Assembly (NCBI GenBank): GCA_900769875.1
Contig: CAAGII010000084.1
Coordinates: 1 to 64,000, forward strand
Source: Clostridia bacterium
GTDB lineage: Bacteria; Bacillota; Clostridia; Christensenellales; Aristaeellaceae
DNA length: 64,000 bases
Reading direction: 5' to 3'
A model generated the notes under the pieces. It ran no database searches. It was not told the DNA's origin and saw only the letters and a program-made list of their open reading frames with translations. Position numbers and translations under genes: made by a program. Shown one piece after another: positions 17,982 through 26,939 of this stretch. How positions within the stretch are numbered: position 1 is the stretch's first letter; every line of letters begins with the position of its first letter.

Positions 17982-18404
17982 ATGGAGCGAGTTGGCGAAG
18001 TGACTGCCGTGCGCGGAGACGAGGTGGAAATCACCTTCTGTCGTCCGGCGGACTGCGGCAGGTGTCATGCATGCAGCGGAAACCGAGCGCAGACCACCAT
18101 CCTCCTCAAGGGCAGCGCGCAGTGTGGCGACTCAGCCGTGGTGGATATGCCGGACGGAAAGGTCATGAAGGCGTCTGCGCTGGCATATGTGCTCCCCTGT
18201 GCGGGGCTGCTCGGCGGACTCGCGCTTGGCACGGCGCTTTTCGGCAATGATTCTGTCGGCTTTGCCTGCGGTCTGGGCGGCTTGGCGGCAATGCTGCTCG
18301 TTGTGTTTGTCAGTGAAAAAAAACGCAGAGCAGACACTGCGTGGCAGCCAAAGCTTGTACGTGTGATTCCCCGTGAGCAGGCGGCAAATGCAGATACGCC
18401 ATGA
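17982..18404 (+). CDS. RseC/MucC-like redox membrane protein
   Basis: A 140-residue protein of the RseC (SoxR-reducing) family. It has a small N-terminal beta domain with four cysteines (Cys20, 25, 28, 31 in CRPADCGRCHAC), two membrane segments (about 68-85 and 92-108), and a short basic tail. In clostridia such proteins often occur with Rnf complexes or thiol redox genes; here thioredoxin follows 41 bases later and an Rnf operon lies in the same window. The ATG at 17982 has GGAGGG seven bases upstream. Confidence 0.85.
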   Translation: MERVGEVTAVRGDEVEITFCRPADCGRCHACSGNRAQTTILLKGSAQCGDSAVVDMPDGKVMKASALAYVLPCAGLLGGLALGTALFGNDSVGFACGLGGLAAMLLVVFVSEKKRRADTAWQPKLVRVIPREQAANADTP

Positions 18405-18445
18405 CCGCATAATGACGCATGCAGCATTGATTGGAGGTATGTTTG

Positions 18446-18757
18446 ATGGCAGTCGAACTTCATCAGGATACGTTTGATGGCTTTGTCGCGCAGCAGGGCG
18501 CTGTGCTGGTGGACTTCTGGGCAGTCTGGTGCGGGCCTTGCCGCATGCTCGCGCCCGTGATTGACGAGGTCGCGGCCGCGACCCCCGCGCTCAAGGTTGG
18601 CAAGGTGAACGTGGATGAGTGCGGCGATCTTGCGGAGCGCTTTGGCATCATGAGCATTCCCACACTGCTCCTGTTCCGCAACGGCCAGCTGGTGGACAAG
18701 CGTGTCGGCTACATGACCGCAGGCGATTTGCAGGCTATGATCGGCAGGGCGCTGTAA
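18446..18757 (+). CDS. trxA: Thioredoxin
   Basis: A 103-residue cytosolic thiol-disulphide oxidoreductase with the classic active site WCGPC at 28-32, the cis-proline region SIPTLLLF and FRNGQ. GGAGG lies eight bases before the ATG at 18446. It shares the promoter of the RseC-like gene. No thioredoxin reductase is nearby. Confidence 0.97.
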   Translation: MAVELHQDTFDGFVAQQGAVLVDFWAVWCGPCRMLAPVIDEVAAATPALKVGKVNVDECGDLAERFGIMSIPTLLLFRNGQLVDKRVGYMTAGDLQAMIGRAL

Positions 18758-18808
18758 GCACAGCCTGTTGTGTGCCGCAGCAGCGCGGAGGCACAGCTGT
18801 GCGCATGG

Positions 18809-18843
18809 AAAAACCGGAGGGTATGAAGCCCTTCGGTTTTTTC
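18809..18843 (+). terminator. Terminator after trxA
   Basis: Stem AACCGGAGGG/CCCTTCGGTT (one G-T pair), 7-base loop, then TTTT. Confidence 0.88.
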
Positions 18844-18917
18844 TGTATGTATATCCTTCTCATCCACGGATCGCGCGAGATAAAAGGAATTTGCGCAACG
18901 GTCTTCTCTTCCAGCGA

Positions 18918-18945
18918 TTGACAAAGTGATGATTTGCTGTATAAT
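18918..18945 (+). promoter_or_regulatory. Promoter of the ABC exporter operon
   Basis: Perfect TTGACA (18918-18923) and TATAAT (18940-18945) with a 16-base spacer. The leader to the first start codon is about 100 bases and holds only a short hairpin (GTGC/GCAC near 18980) and no clear regulatory fold. Confidence 0.85.
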
Positions 18946-19054
18946 CATAGTACCCTCTATCTGAAAACCGCTCCACGGTGCGAAGCACGGCTTCCCCCAA
19001 GCTGATGCCGTCAAGCTATGGAGCGTATTGACCTGCACGAAAAAGGAGAGAGAG

Positions 19055-20875
19055 ATGGAAAAACAACCAAAGAGCGTTTCCAGAGCGTCGCTGATCTGGA
19101 GGTTTCTCAAAGGCAGCAAGCTGCTGTTCCTGTTGAGCATCATTCTGACGGCGCTGATGGCGCTGACTGATATGATCACGCCTCAGATCATCCGCGCCGC
19201 TGTGGACAACGCCATTGGCGGCAACGAACCGACCTTCGGTCCGCAGGTAATGAAGCTTGTGGACGCCGTGGGCGGCTTTGCCTATCTGGGACAGCACCTG
19301 TGGATCATGGCGCTTGCGCTGCTTGCGGTCGCGGTGGTCAAGGTGCTGGCGAACTACGGGTTTCTGCTGACCAACACAAGAGCGTCCGAAACGCTGGCAA
19401 AGACCATGCGCGACATGCTCTACACCCATATCCAGCATCTGCCGTTCAGCTGGCATATGAAGAACCATACCGGCGATATCATTCAGCGCTGTACGTCCGA
19501 TATCGACACCACGCGCAACTTCGTGGCAGGCCAGATGACAGGTCTTCTGCGCATTCTGGTGCTGGTGGTGCTTTCGATGGTGTTCATGTTCTCCATGAAT
19601 GTGACGCTCACCGTCATCGCGCTGCTTCCGATTCCGCTGGTGGTGTGGTATTCGCTTCACTTTCACAACAAAATCGGCGAGGATTTCAAGAAGTGTGACG
19701 AAAGCGAAGGCAGGCTTTCCGCCATGGCTCAGGAGAACCTGACCGGCGTGCGCGTGGTGCGAGCCTTCGGCCGCGAGCGCTATGAGCGCGACCGCTTTGA
19801 AAAGCACAATGCCGAGTATACCAGCCTCTGGGTGCATCTTGGCGCGGTGATGAGCCGCTTCTGGAGCGCTTCGGACGTCCTGAGCGGTATGCAGGTGATG
19901 CTGGTGGTGGTATTCGGCGTCATCTTTTGCCTGCAGGGCAGCATGACGGCGGGCGAATACATCGCCTTCATCAGCTACACCTTCCTGCTGGTCTGGCCTG
20001 TCCGCCAGCTGGGACGCATGATTTCCGATATGAGCAAGGCTGGCGTGGCGGTGGATCGCATCGGCTATATCATCCAGTCCGAGGCGGAAGCGGACAAGCC
20101 CGACGCTATCGAAGCCGATATGACCGGCGATATTGCCTTTGAGCATGTGAACTTCGCTTATGAGGGTTTCCCTCAAATGCTGCATGACATCAGCTTTACC
20201 ATGAAAGCCGGAACTACGCTGGGCATTCTCGGCGGCACGGGCAGCGGTAAATCCACGCTGATGCTGCTGCTTGACAGACTCTACGATCTGCCCGAGGACG
20301 GCGGACGCATCACCATCGGCGGGGTTGACATCCGCGACATCAAGCGCGAGCACCTGCGCAGGAACATCGGCATTGTACTTCAGGAGCCGTTCCTTTTCTC
20401 GCGCTCGCTCAAGGATAATCTGTCCATCACCAACGATGGTCTGACACTGACGGATATTCGCGAAGCCGCCAAGGCAGCGTGTCTTGACGAGACAATTGAG
20501 GGCTTTACCAAGGGCTACGACACCTTTGTGGGCGAGCGTGGCGTCACGCTCGCCGGCGGCCAGAAGCAGCGAGCGGCTATTGCCCGCATGCTGACGCAGA
20601 ACACACCCATCATGATCTTTGACGATTCCCTCTCCGCGGTCGATGCGGAGACTGACGCGAAGATCCGCAAGGCGCTGGAAGCGCGCTTTGGCTCTGCCAG
20701 CATCATCCTCATCTCGCACCGGATCACCACGCTCTCCAAGGCGGATCAGGTGATCGTGCTTGATCGCGGACGCATCACTGAAATGGGGACTCCCGACGAG
20801 CTTCAGAAGGCCGGCGGGCTTTATCAGCGTATCTATGAGATTCAGTCCATGACTGCAGAGGAGGTGGAGGCATGA
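19055..20875 (+). CDS. ABC exporter half-transporter, degenerate-site subunit (BmrC/YheI-like)
   Basis: A 606-residue type IV ABC exporter: a membrane domain of six helices (about 25-330), then an ATPase domain. Walker A is GGTGSGKST, the signature LAGGQKQR, and Walker B is MIFDDSLSAVD. In Walker B the catalytic Glu is replaced by Asp, which marks the subunit that forms the degenerate ATP site in heterodimeric exporters such as BmrCD and LmrCD. Such pumps export drugs or lipids. The ATG at 19055 follows AAAGGAG. The stop overlaps the next gene by four bases (ATGA), so the two subunits are made together. Confidence 0.93.
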   Translation: MEKQPKSVSRASLIWRFLKGSKLLFLLSIILTALMALTDMITPQIIRAAVDNAIGGNEPTFGPQVMKLVDAVGGFAYLGQHLWIMALALLAVAVVKVLANYGFLLTNTRASETLAKTMRDMLYTHIQHLPFSWHMKNHTGDIIQRCTSDIDTTRNFVAGQMTGLLRILVLVVLSMVFMFSMNVTLTVIALLPIPLVVWYSLHFHNKIGEDFKKCDESEGRLSAMAQENLTGVRVVRAFGRERYERDRFEKHNAEYTSLWVHLGAVMSRFWSASDVLSGMQVMLVVVFGVIFCLQGSMTAGEYIAFISYTFLLVWPVRQLGRMISDMSKAGVAVDRIGYIIQSEAEADKPDAIEADMTGDIAFEHVNFAYEGFPQMLHDISFTMKAGTTLGILGGTGSGKSTLMLLLDRLYDLPEDGGRITIGGVDIRDIKREHLRRNIGIVLQEPFLFSRSLKDNLSITNDGLTLTDIREAAKAACLDETIEGFTKGYDTFVGERGVTLAGGQKQRAAIARMLTQNTPIMIFDDSLSAVDAETDAKIRKALEARFGSASIILISHRITTLSKADQVIVLDRGRITEMGTPDELQKAGGLYQRIYEIQSMTAEEVEA

Positions 20876-22686
20876 GCCAAGCAAAGGTAGACAGCAAGTC
20901 GCTGCCGTTTTTCGGCATCGGAAAGGTACTCCCCTTTGTAAAGCCGTACAGGCGAACCCTGGCGATCATGGTGCTTTGCGGCCTGATTACCACCGGCATG
21001 GATCTGATTACCCCGCAGTTTCAGCGCTATGCTCTGAATCACTACATCGCAAACGGCGTGATGGATTCGCTCCCGCTGTTTGTGGTGCTGTACGCGGCGG
21101 TCATTCTGATCACCGGCTTTGTCAACTATATTACCTGTGCCAATACCATGAAGACAGAGGTCAGCGTTAACCGTGACCTGCGCAATGCCGCGTTCAATCA
21201 TTTGCAGACGCTTTCCTTCTCCTACTTCAATCAGAACAGCGTGGGCTACATCCATGCGCGCGTGATGAGCGATACATCGCGCATCGGTTCGCTGGTGTCC
21301 TGGTCGCTGATGGACGGCGTATGGCACATGTCCTACCTGGTCGGCGCCATCATCGTCATGCTGATTGTGAACGCCAAGCTGGCGCTGATGGTCATCGCCA
21401 TCCTGCCGCTGATCGTGCTGCTGTTCTCGGTATTCCAGCGCAAGCTGATCCATGTCAATCGCGAGGTGCGTGAGCTGAATTCCCGCATCACCAGCGACTT
21501 CAACGAGGGCATCACCGGCGCGAAAACCATCAAGGCGCTCGTTGTCGAGGACAAGATGGTGCGTGACTTCAAGCACGATACCGACGCCATGCGCAAAAAA
21601 ACAGTGCATGTCGCGCATCTGCGCGGTATGTTTTCCGCCACACTGAACCTTGCATCCTCTGCGGCGCTTGCCATTGTGCTGTGGCGCGGAGGCTACATCG
21701 CGCAGAGCGAGGTGGGTACCTTCTCCATGTTCATGTCCTACGCTCAGGGCATGATGGAGCCTGTGCGCTGGGTGATCGACGCCATCTCCGACCTGATCAC
21801 CACACAGGTGAACATCGAGCGCCTCTCTCGCCTGCTGGAAACGAAGTCCGATGTTGCGGACACGCCGGAGGTCATCGAAAAATATGGTGATTCCTTCCAT
21901 CCTAAGCGCGAGAACTGGGAGCCGATCAAGGGTGATATCGAATTTAAGGATGTGGATTTCAAATATCCTGACGGCGACGAGTATGTGCTGGAGCATTTCA
22001 ACCTCAAGATCCCCTTTGGTACCAATATCGCCATTGTGGGCGAAACGGGCGCAGGCAAATCGACGCTTGTCAATCTGGTCTGCCGCTTCTTTGAGCCAAC
22101 GCATGGGCAGGTGCTGATCGACGGCCGCGACGCGCGTGAACGCTCCCAGCTGTGGCTGCATTCCGCGATCGGCTATGTGCTGCAGACGCCGCACCTCTTT
22201 TCCGGTACGGTGCGCGAGAATCTTCTCTACGGCAATCCCAAGGCGACCGAGGAAGAAATCTGGCACGCGCTCCGGCTTGTATCTGCCGAGGACGTAGTCA
22301 AGCGCATGGACAAGGGACTGGACAGCGACGTCGGCGAAGGCGGCGATATGCTCTCCACCGGTGAAAAGCAGCTGATTTCCTTCGCCCGCGCGATCCTCGC
22401 CGATCCCCGCATCCTGGTGCTGGATGAGGCGACCGCATCTGTGGATACGCTGACGGAGCAGAAAATCCAGTCTGCCATCGACACCATCATCAGGGGACGC
22501 ACATCACTGGTGATCGCGCATCGTCTGAGCACTGTGCGCAACGCCGACCTGATTCTGGTGGTCAAGGACGGCAAAATCATTGAAAGCGGAACCCACACAG
22601 AGCTCCTGAAGGCACGCGGACACTACTACAACTTGTACACCCGTCAGTACGAGGATGAAGCGATTTCCAATGCTTTCTCCGCGTAA
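20872..22686 (+). CDS. ABC exporter half-transporter, catalytic-Walker-B subunit (BmrD/YheH-like)
   Basis: A 604-residue partner of the preceding subunit with the same layout: six membrane helices, then an ATPase domain with Walker A GETGAGKST and Walker B ILVLDEATASVD, which keeps the catalytic Glu. Its signature is LSTGEKQ instead of LSGGQ. That fits, because this signature faces the degenerate half-site of the partner. The pair therefore has one consensus and one non-consensus ATP site, as in BmrCD-type multidrug exporters. It ends the operon. Confidence 0.93.
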   Translation: MSQAKVDSKSLPFFGIGKVLPFVKPYRRTLAIMVLCGLITTGMDLITPQFQRYALNHYIANGVMDSLPLFVVLYAAVILITGFVNYITCANTMKTEVSVNRDLRNAAFNHLQTLSFSYFNQNSVGYIHARVMSDTSRIGSLVSWSLMDGVWHMSYLVGAIIVMLIVNAKLALMVIAILPLIVLLFSVFQRKLIHVNREVRELNSRITSDFNEGITGAKTIKALVVEDKMVRDFKHDTDAMRKKTVHVAHLRGMFSATLNLASSAALAIVLWRGGYIAQSEVGTFSMFMSYAQGMMEPVRWVIDAISDLITTQVNIERLSRLLETKSDVADTPEVIEKYGDSFHPKRENWEPIKGDIEFKDVDFKYPDGDEYVLEHFNLKIPFGTNIAIVGETGAGKSTLVNLVCRFFEPTHGQVLIDGRDARERSQLWLHSAIGYVLQTPHLFSGTVRENLLYGNPKATEEEIWHALRLVSAEDVVKRMDKGLDSDVGEGGDMLSTGEKQLISFARAILADPRILVLDEATASVDTLTEQKIQSAIDTIIRGRTSLVIAHRLSTVRNADLILVVKDGKIIESGTHTELLKARGHYYNLYTRQYEDEAISNAFSA

Positions 22687-22694
22687 CTCCCCCA

Positions 22695-22731
22695 GCCGTG
22701 CGGAGGCTTGATGCCTTCGCACGGCGCTTTG
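22695..22731 (+). terminator. Terminator of the ABC exporter operon
   Basis: 13-base-pair stem GCCGTGCGGAGGC/GCCTTCGCACGGC with one wobble, loop TTGAT, and a weak tail GCTTTGC. Confidence 0.7.
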
Positions 22732-22773
22732 CAGAAAAGCAGCAAGAAAATTTTGAAATCCTCGCTTTAGGTC

Positions 22774-22802
22774 TTGCCAAACCAATGGATATCTGCTATA
22801 AT
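22774..22802 (+). promoter_or_regulatory. Promoter of the tRNA-Thr/tRNA-Pro unit
   Basis: TTGCCA (22774-22779), 17 bases, TATAAT (22797-22802), 15 bases before the tRNA. Confidence 0.8.
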
Positions 22803-22817
22803 AGTGCTGTTGAGTTT

Positions 22818-22893
22818 GCCGATATAGCTCAGCTGGTAGAGCGGCTGATTCGTAATCAGCAGGTCATGGGTCCGAGTCCCATTATCGGCTCCA
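22818..22893 (+). tRNA. tRNA-Thr (CGT)
   Basis: 76 bases with acceptor stem GCCGATA/TATCGGC, D-loop AGCTGGTAGA, anticodon stem GCTGA/TCAGC with loop TTCGTAA (anticodon CGT, codon ACG), T-arm with GGTCCGAGTCCC, and an encoded CCA end. The T-loop has TCCGAGT rather than the usual TTCGAAT, a small variation. Confidence 0.96.
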
Positions 22894-22899
22894 GCTTTT

Positions 22900-22976
22900 C
22901 GAGGTGTAGCGCAGTTTGGTAGCGCGTTTGGTTCGGGACCAAAAGGCCGCGGGTTCGAATCCCGCCACTTCGACCA
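22900..22976 (+). tRNA. tRNA-Pro (CGG)
   Basis: 77 bases with acceptor stem CGAGGTG/CACTTCG (one G-T pair), anticodon stem TTTGG/CCAAA with loop TTCGGGA (anticodon CGG, codon CCG), GGTTCGAATCC T-arm and an encoded CCA end. It follows tRNA-Thr after six bases in the same transcript. Confidence 0.96.
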
Positions 22977-22982
22977 CTCAAA

Positions 22983-23017
22983 ACGACCGCATGATACAAT
23001 ATGCGGCCGTTTTTTTG
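22983..23017 (+). terminator. Terminator of the tRNA unit
   Basis: Stem CCGCAT/ATGCGG extended by ACG/CGT past one mismatch, then seven T. Confidence 0.9.
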
Positions 23018-23106
23018 TGTTACTTATACTATATATTGATTCTTGGTTCTCGACATTTCGGCGCGATTTCGTGCGTTTGGAAACACGACTGACACACATG
23101 CGCTGA

Positions 23107-23298
23107 ATTCGTGGTGAGAAAAGTCAATGTCCTAGGAAGGATGAGCTTCGTTTGTACAGGCACATGCGGATGTATAGTCTGGAGGATGGTCGCAAGCATC
23201 TGGCGGTCTACCAACGGGAATCAAACAATCACATCATGACTTGTCTGGGCATGAGATCGCCCAATCAGATGCTTGACCGGTATCTCGGCGTAACGTAG
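23107..23298 (+). pseudogene. C-terminal remnant of an integrase-core transposase
   Basis: Open frame without a start codon that ends at TAG 23296-23298. The reading (LRLYRHMRMYSLEDGRKHL, then VYQRESNNH and LGMRSPNQML) matches the pattern at the end of IS3/IS481-type integrase cores, where a Y-N-x-R-x-x-x-H motif is followed by LGxxSPxxxL. The upstream catalytic DDE part is absent, and no terminal repeats are seen. It is a dead insertion-sequence end between a tRNA unit and the ecf operon. The rest of 23299-23487 shows no recognisable gene. Confidence 0.5.
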
Positions 23299-23487
23299 CG
23301 ACCAAGGCCGTCCGATACTTTGCGCCGGACAGCCCGTCGCAATGATACGACTGTCTTACCGCAGTCAAGGTCTGGTCGCATTTGCTTCGCAAATCTCCAC
23401 TCTATTCTTGGCTGCTCCCTGCTCGCGTTTGTGGAACCTATGCTTGATACCCCTGCACTCATGAGGAAAAATACCGTTTGTGACATC

Positions 23488-23516
23488 TTGCGCAGCTTGC
23501 CCGGCTGTGTTACAAT
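23488..23516 (+). promoter_or_regulatory. Possible promoter of the ecf-truA operon
   Basis: TTGCGC (23488-23493), 17 bases, TACAAT (23511-23516). The -35 box is weak. About 70 bases of leader precede ecfA1. Confidence 0.5.
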
Positions 23517-23588
23517 AGAAGTTGGCAGCAGACCTTACCGGCACGGACTATCACAAGCCGTGACCTGTCGGATGCCGAAGGAGTACTT

Positions 23589-24446
23589 ATGGAACAATCA
23601 CAATATCGCATCAGCTGCGAGCAGGTAGGCTACACCTACGATGAAGCGACAGAGCCTGCGCTTTCGGATATTGACCTTGCAGTCAGGCCCGGCGAGTTTG
23701 TCGCGGTTCTCGGGCATAACGGCAGCGGCAAATCCACGCTGGCCAAGCTGCTGAACGCGCTCTATGTTCCAACCACGGGCAGAGTGCTTGTCTGCGGCAT
23801 GGATACGTCCAAGGACGAGCATGTATGGAGCATTCGTCAGCAGGCTGGTATGATTTTTCAGAATCCGGACAACCAGATTGTCGCCACCGTGGTCAAGGAG
23901 GACGTCGCGTTCGGGCTTGAAAACATGGGCGTTCCGCATGAGGAAATGCTTCCCCGAATCGAAAGCGCTCTGAGCGCCGTGCGCATGAATGCTTTTGCCG
24001 ACAGTGCGCCGCACATGCTTTCCGGCGGACAGAAGCAGCGGGTGGCCATCGCCGGCATTCTCGCGATGGAGCCAAGCTGCATCATTGCCGATGAATCCAC
24101 CGCCATGCTGGATCCTTCCGGTCGCCATGAAGTGCTGGAGACCATTCGCCGCCTGAACAGGCAGAAGGGGATCACAGTCGTATGGATCACCCACTTTATG
24201 GAGGAGGCGGTGCAGGCAGACCGTGTGGTAGTGGTCAATCAGGGGAAGATCGCCCTTTCCGGCGCGCCCCGCGAGCTGTTTCAGCAGGTGGACAGACTGC
24301 GTGAGCTGCACCTGGATGTGCCCGCAATGACCTCCATGTCCGACAGTCTGCGCAAATCAGGCATGCCGATCCATTCAGGCGTGCTGAATGTGGATGATAT
24401 GGTAAAGGAGGTGTGCAGGCTGTGCCCATTGCAATCGAGCATCTAA
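23589..24446 (+). CDS. ecfA1: ECF transporter ATPase EcfA1
   Basis: First ATP-binding subunit of the energy-coupling-factor module that drives vitamin-binding S components. The 285 residues include Walker A GHNGSGKST, Q-loop FQNPDNQ, signature LSGGQKQR, and the Walker B region CIIADESTAMLDPSG. The C-terminal part holds the coupling helix found in EcfA proteins. GGAG lies seven bases before the ATG. It overlaps ecfA2 slightly. Confidence 0.95.
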   Translation: MEQSQYRISCEQVGYTYDEATEPALSDIDLAVRPGEFVAVLGHNGSGKSTLAKLLNALYVPTTGRVLVCGMDTSKDEHVWSIRQQAGMIFQNPDNQIVATVVKEDVAFGLENMGVPHEEMLPRIESALSAVRMNAFADSAPHMLSGGQKQRVAIAGILAMEPSCIIADESTAMLDPSGRHEVLETIRRLNRQKGITVVWITHFMEEAVQADRVVVVNQGKIALSGAPRELFQQVDRLRELHLDVPAMTSMSDSLRKSGMPIHSGVLNVDDMVKEVCRLCPLQSSI

Positions 24447-25297
24447 CCCACACCTATTCGGAAGGCAGTGCCTTCCAGTCCACAGCCATCAGGGATGTGA
24501 ACGTGACCATTGAGGACGGTGAGTTCCTCTGCGTTGTCGGGCATACCGGCAGCGGCAAATCCACACTGGTACAGCACCTGAACGGGCTGCTCAAGCCAAC
24601 CTCAGGGCGCATTCTGATCGATGGTGAGGATGTGAACAGCGAAGGCTCGAACAAGCGCGCCATCCGTCAGAAGGTGGGGCTTGTGTTCCAATATCCCGAA
24701 TACCAGCTTTTTGAGGAGACCGTCGCGAAGGATATCGCCTTCGGGCCAAAAAACCTCGGTCTGTCCACGGATGAAATCAACGCGCGGGTTCGCCGCGCCA
24801 TGGCGCATGTTCAGCTGGATTATGCGAAATATGCCGATCGTTCCCCCTTTGAGCTGAGCGGTGGTCAGATGCGTCGCGTAGCCATCGCCGGTGTGCTTGC
24901 CATGGAACCAAAGGTTTTGATACTGGATGAACCGACCGCCGGTCTGGATCCACGAGGAAGAGACCGGATTCTAACCATGATTCAGGAGCTTCACGCGGAG
25001 GGCGGCGTCACGGTCATCATGGTCAGTCACAGCATGGATGATGTGGCGCGCCTTGCCACCCGAGTGCTGGTCATGAGCAAGGGTGAGCTGGTCGCCTGCG
25101 ATACGCCGCGCGTCATCTTCCAGCAGCACGAGCTGCTCCAGTCCATCGGACTGGATGTGCCTGAGGCCGTCAAGCTGTGCGCTGCGCTGCGCGAAAAGGG
25201 ATACGACATCCCGCAGGATCTGTACAGAACCGACGAGGTGCGCGATGCCATTCTGCACCTCTGGGAGGGAGGTCGTGCCGATGGCCGGATTCAGTAA
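24422..25297 (+). CDS. ecfA2: ECF transporter ATPase EcfA2
   Basis: Second ATPase of the ECF module, 291 residues: Walker A GHTGSGKST, Q-loop FQYPEYQLF, signature LSGGQMRR, Walker B LILDEPTAGLDPRG. The start is GTG at 24422, ten bases after AGGAGG; an earlier GTG at 24413 touches that site. It overlaps both ecfA1 and ecfT, so the three subunits are made together. Confidence 0.95.
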   Translation: MPIAIEHLTHTYSEGSAFQSTAIRDVNVTIEDGEFLCVVGHTGSGKSTLVQHLNGLLKPTSGRILIDGEDVNSEGSNKRAIRQKVGLVFQYPEYQLFEETVAKDIAFGPKNLGLSTDEINARVRRAMAHVQLDYAKYADRSPFELSGGQMRRVAIAGVLAMEPKVLILDEPTAGLDPRGRDRILTMIQELHAEGGVTVIMVSHSMDDVARLATRVLVMSKGELVACDTPRVIFQQHELLQSIGLDVPEAVKLCAALREKGYDIPQDLYRTDEVRDAILHLWEGGRADGRIQ

Positions 25298-26105
25298 CAT
25301 CACGCTTGGCCAGTACTATCCGGTGGACAGCTGCGTACACCGTCTTGATCCCCGTGTCAAGATTCTTTTGACCGTCGCCATGATTGTGGCCGTGTTTCTG
25401 GTTCATTCGCTGGTCGGGTATGCCCTGATTCTTGGCTTTGTGTACCTGTGCGCACGTCTTGCGAAGGTACCGTTTGCCATGCTGATGAAGGGTCTGAAGC
25501 CGCTTCGTCTGATCCTTGTGTTCACCTTTGTACTCAATCTATTCTTTGCGGGCGAGGGCACGCCGCTGATCCAGTGGGGTTGGTTTCTGATTACAAAAGA
25601 AGGCCTGTCGCGTGCGGTTCATTATTCGCTCAGGCTGTGCTTCCTTGTCGTTGGCACATCGCTCCTGACACTGACCACATCGCCGATTATGCTCTCGGAC
25701 GGCATCGAGCTGCTGTTCAAGCCGCTGCGTGTCATTCACTTTCCCGCGCATGAGCTGGCGATGATGATGTCCATCGCATTGCGCTTTATTCCGACGCTCC
25801 TGGAGGAGGCGGACAAAATCATGAAGGCGCAGATGGCGCGCGGCGCGGATTTTGAGTCCGGTAACCTCATTGCCCGTGCCAAAGCCATGGTGCCCCTGCT
25901 GGTGCCGCTGTTTGTCAGCGCTTTCCGCCGCGCGGGTGATCTCGCCATGGCCATGGAGGCGCGCTGCTATCACGGCGGCGAGGGGCGCACCAGGCTCCGC
26001 GTACTGAAAATCGGCAGAAACGATCTGGTCGCCTGCCTCTCCATGACCGCGCTGATTGCGCTGATTGTGCTGGAAGGCATCGTCATGTCGCACCTTGCGC
26101 TGTAA
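25281..26105 (+). CDS. ecfT: ECF transporter transmembrane subunit EcfT
   Basis: Membrane scaffold of the ECF module, 274 residues with about five to six helices. The two coupling motifs with a central Arg are visible as ARGAD and EARCY, and the N-terminal YYPVDSCVHRLDPRVK is typical. It joins the two ATPases to interchangeable S components. No S component is encoded here, so this is a shared (group II) module. The ATG at 25281 follows GGGAGG. Confidence 0.94.
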   Translation: MAGFSNITLGQYYPVDSCVHRLDPRVKILLTVAMIVAVFLVHSLVGYALILGFVYLCARLAKVPFAMLMKGLKPLRLILVFTFVLNLFFAGEGTPLIQWGWFLITKEGLSRAVHYSLRLCFLVVGTSLLTLTTSPIMLSDGIELLFKPLRVIHFPAHELAMMMSIALRFIPTLLEEADKIMKAQMARGADFESGNLIARAKAMVPLLVPLFVSAFRRAGDLAMAMEARCYHGGEGRTRLRVLKIGRNDLVACLSMTALIALIVLEGIVMSHLAL

Positions 26106-26117
26106 ACGGAGCTTCAT

Positions 26118-26900
26118 ATGCAGCGAATACTGATTGCCATCGAATATGATGGAACCAATTACGCCGGCTGGCAGCGTCAGACAAACGGTCTTGCCGTACA
26201 GCAGGTTGTGGAGGAGGCGCTTTCACGCGCTTGCGGCGAAAGCATCGTCATCACGGGCGCGTCCCGGACAGACGCCGGTGTGCACGCGCTGGGGCAGATG
26301 GCGCATTTTGACACCAGCAGCCGCATTCCGCCGGAGAAGTATCCCTTTGTCCTCAACACCATGCTTCCCCGCGATGTGCGCGTTTGGCAGGGGCGTGCCG
26401 TGCCGCCGGACTTCCATGCCAGATTCATGACCTGCGGCAAGGTATACACATACCGAATCATCAACAACCGGCATGGCAGCGCGCTCCTCCGCTGCACGCA
26501 TGCGCATGTGCCTGTTCCGCTTGATGTGGATTATATGCACAGCGCGGCGCAGACCCTGCTGGGCAAGCATGATTTCGCCGCCTATCAGGCTGCCGGCGGA
26601 ACGGCAAAAACCACAGTACGCACCATTCACAGCGCAGATGTGGTCAGACATGGAGACGAGATCATTCTCACCATTCAGGGCGACGCGTTTCTGTACAATA
26701 TGGTGCGCATCATTGCCGGAACACTGATAGAGATTGGTCAGGGAAGGCGTGACGCGCATGCGTTTGAGCAGGCGTTTGTGTCCCGCAGCAGGCTTGACCT
26801 TGGCGTTACTGCGCCCCCGCACGGACTGGAACTGACACGTGTGGATTATCCCGAAACAGCGCTGATTTCCCCCGCGTCTGTTCGCTGGCATGATGAATGA
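26118..26900 (+). CDS. truA: tRNA pseudouridine(38-40) synthase
   Basis: Makes pseudouridine in the anticodon arm of tRNA. The 260 residues start with IAIEYDGTNYAGWQRQ. The catalytic Asp52 is in GASRTDAGVHA, followed by KVYTYRI and the C-terminal FLYNMVRIIAG. It lies 12 bases after ecfT, the usual clostridial and bacillar order. The ribosomal-protein genes rplM and rpsI, which often come next, are absent. Confidence 0.97.
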   Translation: MQRILIAIEYDGTNYAGWQRQTNGLAVQQVVEEALSRACGESIVITGASRTDAGVHALGQMAHFDTSSRIPPEKYPFVLNTMLPRDVRVWQGRAVPPDFHARFMTCGKVYTYRIINNRHGSALLRCTHAHVPVPLDVDYMHSAAQTLLGKHDFAAYQAAGGTAKTTVRTIHSADVVRHGDEIILTIQGDAFLYNMVRIIAGTLIEIGQGRRDAHAFEQAFVSRSRLDLGVTAPPHGLELTRVDYPETALISPASVRWHDE

Positions 26901-26939
26901 TGCTCCACACTCTCTGATGAACAAGCAAGGAGAAGCCAT

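Noticed and set aside
19005..19031. Eight-codon frame in the leader of the ABC exporter, possible leader peptide as for bmrB
   Set aside because: It has no ribosome site, and no terminator/antiterminator pair can be drawn in the leader.
23320..23628. Plus-strand frame of about 100 codons before ecfA1
   Set aside because: No ribosome site, no recognisable motif, and it runs over the probable ecf promoter and into ecfA1.
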